Source of the DNA: Marisa cornuarietis
Lineage: Eukaryota > Mollusca > Gastropoda > Architaenioglossa > Ampullariidae
Assembly: GCA_004794655.1 (NCBI GenBank)
Contig: SMMW01000575.1
Location: 15,146,501-15,210,500, forward strand
DNA: 64,000 nucleotides
Direction: 5' to 3'
In this document: positions 58,926 through 64,000 of the stretch, piece after piece
How the letters are laid out: the number at the start of each line of letters is the position of its first letter
How positions within the stretch are numbered: the stretch's first letter is position 1
Position numbers and translations under genes: made by a program
Notes under the pieces: generated by a model
Told to the model about the DNA's origin: nothing
The model's database searches: none
The model's input: only the letters and a program-made list of their open reading frames with translations

Positions 58926-61193
58926 AGTAGGAGACATGGACAGAATACAAAGGACGGAAGGAGAAAACAGTTATGCAGACAAGTAATTAAAAAACATAGA
59001 AGGCACAAAGAAGAATCAGGGAACAAGCAACTGTTTATGACCCTCTAAAAGATATAAATAAAACAAACCTGCATCTTGTTGCTAGTCGTATTATGAATTA
59101 TTGATGCACACATTTGTGTGAATGCGCATGTTGTTGATGGGGATTCAAGTATAAATCTATACACACATGACGCATACAAACAGTACAAAACAAACAACAG
59201 TATTTTTATTATTTCTATACATTAGGCATTTCCCCTCTCACGTCCCCTATAGATGACAATCCATGAGCCAACTTGAAGAATAAAGTCACTTTAATGTACA
59301 ACCCTTCTTCAAGGGATGGACTACTATCTGATGAAGACAGCTGGGATGAGAATGAGGTGGGGGCATTCGATTCTCATTGAGCCAGAAAGTGTTGTACAGT
59401 CTCGTCTAGACATTAGTTAGACTGGGTGGCCAGAAAGAATAGGAAAACCTAATCCAAGATATGCGTGCAGTGCGTCGCTGTCCAGAGCTGGCCCCGTCCT
59501 CTCCCTTAATGGATTCCCATCTCCAGAGCAGGCACCGTGTGGTGCAGATAAGCCTGATGAACCTGATGAACCACGCTACTGTTACTATTTCATGACAGTC
59601 TGCTCAACCTGTTCTTCGCAGAGTATGTAAAGAAGACATGTTTGATGGCGTCGTTTACTTGACAAGTCACTCAGACACAACAAATTGATGCATACTCTGT
59701 AGGAAAAGTACACGGAAAGCATGCCTGCAAACTCGAACTTGTCTTTATAAAGGTGCTGCAGTGCTTTTCATGGCATTCAGCAGAGTGTGACAGAATCAAA
59801 TAAACTCCGAAACGCATTCCAAATATTACAGTGATCTATACGCGTATGTATTCGTGCGTATTATACATGTTCAAATGCTTCGGCGGACTCTTCAACAGGA
59901 GACTCTGTCTCTAGTGACACCAAATTTTTGTGAATTTTTGTTTCTTTGCTAATTTGTTGAAGTGTACAGCCTAAGAGAAGTGCCTGTCTACAGGACTCGG
60001 GAAAGAAACACGTAGTCTCTGGAGACCATGCATTTTCAAAGCGTGCAGACTGAGAACACTTATATGCACCCTCTCACTCACATGCATGATTGAAGTGTGT
60101 GTTCTGAAAAGAACACCTATGAAAAATAAAATGTTAATTTTAACGTTCATTTTCATTTTAGAATATATATTTGCAATAGCAAATAACCAACAGTTTTAAT
60201 TTTTTTTAATTTCTTTGTAGAATAGAGGTTAATCAAGACTCCAAATGGGATGCCCGGTGATTACCCTTGGGAGACGTCTTCCGCTACCAGAAAATGTTCT
60301 TTCAAGCTTCACTCAAAAATCATCAAAAGAAAATATGAAAAGAAATATTAAAATTATACACCCGGATCCCAGTTCAGCTCTCATCTACTCCCCCACTCAA
60401 GAGAGGGCGTGGTACCGAGAAAGGGAAGCCTACTCTGGTAAATTAAGGAGGTATCTACTCCGGAAGTGTGCGTGCACAGATCTTGCATGCATGGCAGCCG
60501 GTATTGGCGTTTGGAGAGAGCGAATGCTGTGTACTGTAGAGCTCAGCAGCAACCACAGTCACTCGCAGCTCCCGACGGTATACAGAGGTAACGCAGTTCA
60601 GGTCATGTGATCTAGGACCGACATTGATCTCCATGGCAACACGCGTGAACACATTCGTCATGAAAATGTCAGTCGCATGATGCACACGACAATGATGAAA
60701 AGTGGCTGGGTAATATCCTGATGAGTGTGGGCACCAATCTCTTTCCCTCCCCCCACCACACACACACACACACGCACACGCACGTCTCACGCATGCGCAT
60801 TAGTGTGTGTGTGCGTGTTTGAGAGAGAGAACCAAAAGAGGCAAAGATATATGAGAAAGGTTTCAGAAACTGCACACGAAGATTTAAGTACCCGGAAGCT
60901 CTGCTGACTACCCTTCTCTGTGCTCAAATACCGAGTGCGACCACAACAAAGGGGATGCATTTACATGATTTACAGCTGTGATTCACTCTGTGACGACCGA
61001 TGCCGCAGGAGGGCAGGAACTCTCACAGAGAGTAATCGACATGGCTGGTAGGGGCGAGTCAATAGCCGCCATTGCCATTCCTGTAAAGTTGATAGTCTCG
61101 TGCGACACGATGTTCGCAGCGATGACAAGGAAAATTATGTAGTGATCATGATTGCATAATGATGCTGATAATGAAGATGAAGACGCAGAGGCA
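58926..61193. other. Unassigned non-coding sequence
   Basis: No gene recognised. A (CA)n run is at about 60758-60782 and a GA run near 60819-60830. The 121-codon plus-strand frame 60245-60610 has no recognisable domain. Confidence 0.55.
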
Positions 61194-61218
61194 GATGATG
61201 ATGATGATGATGATGATG
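61194..61218. repeat. (GAT)n microsatellite
   Basis: About eight GAT units. Confidence 0.95.
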
Positions 61219-61339
61219 TGGTAATAGAAACCGTTCTTTCCTCTGCAGGGTTTAGACACATACGCAGATATGGCCAAGTGATTTAAAGCATGCATTTGAT
61301 TTAATGGCGATACGCCTGCATACCCCTCCATACCCTTCC

Positions 61340-61650
61340 TCGCCGATCAACACTATACCTTCCTTTCCTCAGCACTCAGCAACATACACTTTATCATTAT
61401 GGAACATCACGAGAGACTTTGCTTCAATACTTGGCAGCACAACACATTCTTTATCATGATTCAGCAATACGACACTAACCTTTCTCATCTCTGAAAGCCA
61501 CAAATTAGCCCTCCTTAAAACTCAGAAGCACCATATACCCTTATGCAATACCCAAAAGAAACAACACACCCTTTCTCATTTTTCAAAAATAAGACACAGT
61601 TTGTTATTATTGAACAGCACGACATAAGCTTTCTCAATACTCATCACTCG
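61340..61650. repeat. Degenerate ~30-bp tandem array, about ten units
   Basis: Successive units of about 28-32 bases follow the pattern CAGCA-C-ACACACTTT-TCAT-ATTC. Unit starts, marked by AGCA/AACA followed by CACA-like text, fall near 61349, 61376, 61405, 61435, 61464, 61496, 61526, 61558, 61586 and 61615. Units are strongly diverged, so this is an old minisatellite. Confidence 0.7.
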
Positions 61651-64000
61651 AGACTGACACTAATGCTCATGATGGTAATACTCACGTTTAGTACCCGACT
61701 GGCCAGGTTGAAGTCGGCCTGAAATATGTTTGCTGATGTCTTTGATGGTGATGGTGATTGTTGATGAGCAGGGAGATAAGGCCATCTGATTTGCGGCAAT
61801 TCACAGCTTCTTCATCCGGCCATGCCAAACTTTTCTTGCAGCGGGAAGAAACTCGCATACTGTCTTTGCGTGCAGGCAGCCATCTTTGGCCATCATCTTC
61901 TGTCCCCTGCTGCAGTCTTCCATGGCCCCTAGCTGTTCATATCAGGAGCACTATCTCGAGTCTGGCAGGGTTTTGAGCAGTAAGACCGACGTGCTGGGTT
62001 TCTTTCGAACGATAGTAGTTGTCCTTTTCCTGTGCACCGGGGTATTGTGTATCTGTATCGTGTGTGTGCCTGGTTGTTTGCATGCGTGCATGTGCTGCCT
62101 CCTTCACGGTTGTGAACGCGTGCACGATGATATTAGTGACAGTGGGATGTAGCAGGATACGAACTCCCTGTTGCCCGTCAGGAGATAAGCACTCACGTTC
62201 ACCAATTCAATGTTGTTTTTTTCTCCTACAACGTTCTTGATATTCAGATCTTTCAATAAATATCTGATGTTCTGATCTCTTTCCCGAGTCATCTTGTTGT
62301 CTGCACATTACACATTTGTTTACAAAGAAAAAACAATCTTCCCTAGACTGGCCTCTTTCGCGGATTTATGGGAAAATGTCCCTTAAAATCAATACAACGC
62401 ACATTTGGCCTTAACCGTTTGTGTTCATACTCTTTCGGTAAATTCACGTGATCACTTTTTGAGTGAGCATGTTTTTAAGCTGTCAGTTTTTCTGTTACGA
62501 AACTTTTACACTGCCGGAAAGTCAGTTTCAGGTTTTGTTGTTTGTTTTGTTTTTAAAGCAGACATCAATATCTGGGTACATATCAGTCAGTTGCAGCCTC
62601 CCCGCGAATACCACGTCTGCCAGCTGCCATCAACAAGCTGAACTGCCGCATCTGCTGCACAGCATGTCGCCAGCGCGTGCAGAAGAACCCGGCTGTCCCT
62701 CCTTCGACTTCCTGCAACATGTAGCGAATATGGATGACGTGGTAATCTGCGCATGCGCTGTGCGGCTGACGACGCCAAATTTCTTCCCGAGAACCGCCTC
62801 AGCTGTCTGAAGTGGTTACCTTGGACAGGTGAGGTTTTATTGTCGCCCTTGTCCTCGAGTGCTTTTCTGGATGAGACAAAACAGCAAACGCAGGTGAAGC
62901 CAAATAGGAATATTTTGCAGAGTTCCACATGGTTATAACTATTTTAAGATCTTTGGTTTTATTATTTAATAACAATCAAAAATACATAATGCCACGTGTT
63001 GTGGTTTTGAAGTACTTGCCTCCTTGTCTACTGGTCTGTCTATAGTTTGGTCTCTTGTATGATATTTCTTAGTCATTCTGTCCGTGTGGCAGTATTTATT
63101 TGTCCGTATGTCCGTTTGTCAAGCTCTCTGTTGATCAGTGGCTTTTCACGCATAAAGTATTAGGCTCTCCATGTTCATAGTCTTCTCACTTGTCATCGGT
63201 CACGTGATTAGCTCCTACATTTTTTACGACCAGCTGACACACAGATGGCGGCATATCAGTCACGCACAAAGCTTGTTTCGAGCAGCGTTTTTAATTTTTT
63301 TTTTTGAAGGAACGTAACCTCTTCTCGTTTTCCAATCAATACGGCATTCCTTGTTCGCACTTATTATGTCGAGGGCAAAATGGAAAATAGCAATGTCATA
63401 CATGATGAAATAAAAAAAACAAATAAACATTCCAAAACCCTCTCCCTTTTCTATTAAGAAATCTTTAGAATCGTCCTGAACATTTTTACGTGCCTAAAGA
63501 TTCCAGATTCATCTGTCTCCTATGAACACGCCATCTATGTGACCTGTCAGTGGTGGTGCACTGCGTCGTACTTTCACCTACACTCCCCTCCCCCCCATCT
63601 CATTACCCCGACACCAACCTAACGAGAGAAATATTGCGAGGGTTCCAGATCAAATGGCATTGTCAGTGAATGTCTAAGGGGCCAGCCCAGTGAGTACTAC
63701 TTTTGGTGAAGAACACAAGACACACTAAGTTCTTTGTGTAACAAGTGTCCACGACTTGGAACTCGTTCTAGGCAACTAGTTTTTTTTTCTGTCTCAGAGG
63801 AGAGTCACCAGGATTAGAGATTAGAGATAGCCTGGGATAGCGCTCAGGCAGAGACCTTCAATCCTCCATTTCATGTCATTTTGAACAAAACAGTTGTTAA
63901 AAAAGGTGGATGACAAATGACCAATTTTATTAATCTCAACAGGCAGATATAAAACCCAAGCGCTAGTTACGAAACGAGATAAGGACAATAATAACACAGT
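61651..64000. other. Unassigned sequence at the window end
   Basis: No gene recognised. About 62590-62840 is more GC- and CpG-rich than its surroundings and contains an NRF1-type palindrome. The rest is AT-rich. Confidence 0.5.
62748..62758. promoter_or_regulatory. NRF1-type palindrome in a GC-richer patch
   Basis: TGCGCATGCGC, the same palindrome as at 741-751, lies about 13 bases after a CRE-like TGACGTGG (62734). A good 5' splice-site match (ACAG|GTGAGG) is near 62826. Together these could mark a first-exon region, but I see no coding sequence to support it. Confidence 0.2.

Overview
The window looks like animal nuclear DNA that is almost entirely non-coding. It is AT-rich, crowded with dinucleotide and trinucleotide microsatellites, and scattered with dead retrotransposons. 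I recognise no bacterial operon, rRNA, genuine tRNA gene, CRISPR array or intact host protein gene. The mix of an L2/CR1-type LINE, RTE-type LINE relics, a tRNA-headed SINE and very many (CA/GT)n and (GAT)n arrays is typical of lophotrochozoans. A mollusc, perhaps a gastropod, is my best guess, but that is an inference from repeat content and no diagnostic gene supports it.

Layout. From 1 to about 8.9 kb is unassigned sequence with a 39-bp minisatellite and CA/GT arrays. An RTE-type LINE 3' relic lies at 8.9-9.6 kb. From 9.6 to 22.3 kb there are many microsatellites, a duplicated GT-associated segment (14.5-14.9 kb), a polypurine tract (16.3-16.6 kb) and a degenerate ~45-57-bp tandem array (16.8-17.1 kb). 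Two short RTE 3' relics in opposite orientation sit at 22.4-23.2 kb. From 27.7 to 31.6 kb lies the one well-preserved gene in the window, a non-LTR retrotransposon with an uninterrupted 1065-codon endonuclease/reverse-transcriptase frame and a (TTA)n tail. At 33.5-34.3 kb there is a non-autonomous DNA transposon with 31-bp terminal inverted repeats and a 7-bp target-site duplication. From 41.4 to 43.9 kb a longer, badly decayed RTE copy is split by a nested insertion that ends in an L2-like tail. At 45.5-46.3 kb a 3' relic of the 28-kb LINE family is followed by a tRNA-derived SINE; a second SINE copy, inverted and flanked by a 9-bp duplication, is at 55.1-55.4 kb. The last 10 kb hold further LINE-type tails and a ~30-bp degenerate minisatellite (61.3-61.65 kb).

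How the parts relate. The L2/CR1-type LINE encodes both enzymes needed for target-primed reverse transcription. Four places carry related 3' tails (an AGCGC..TGAG/AGAG box, with a GCGCTATA-like box and a simple repeat where preserved), which fits repeated insertion by related elements and suggests that some trinucleotide arrays began as LINE tails. The SINE presumably depends on some LINE in trans; which one cannot be told from this window. Everything else is best read as intergenic or intronic sequence.
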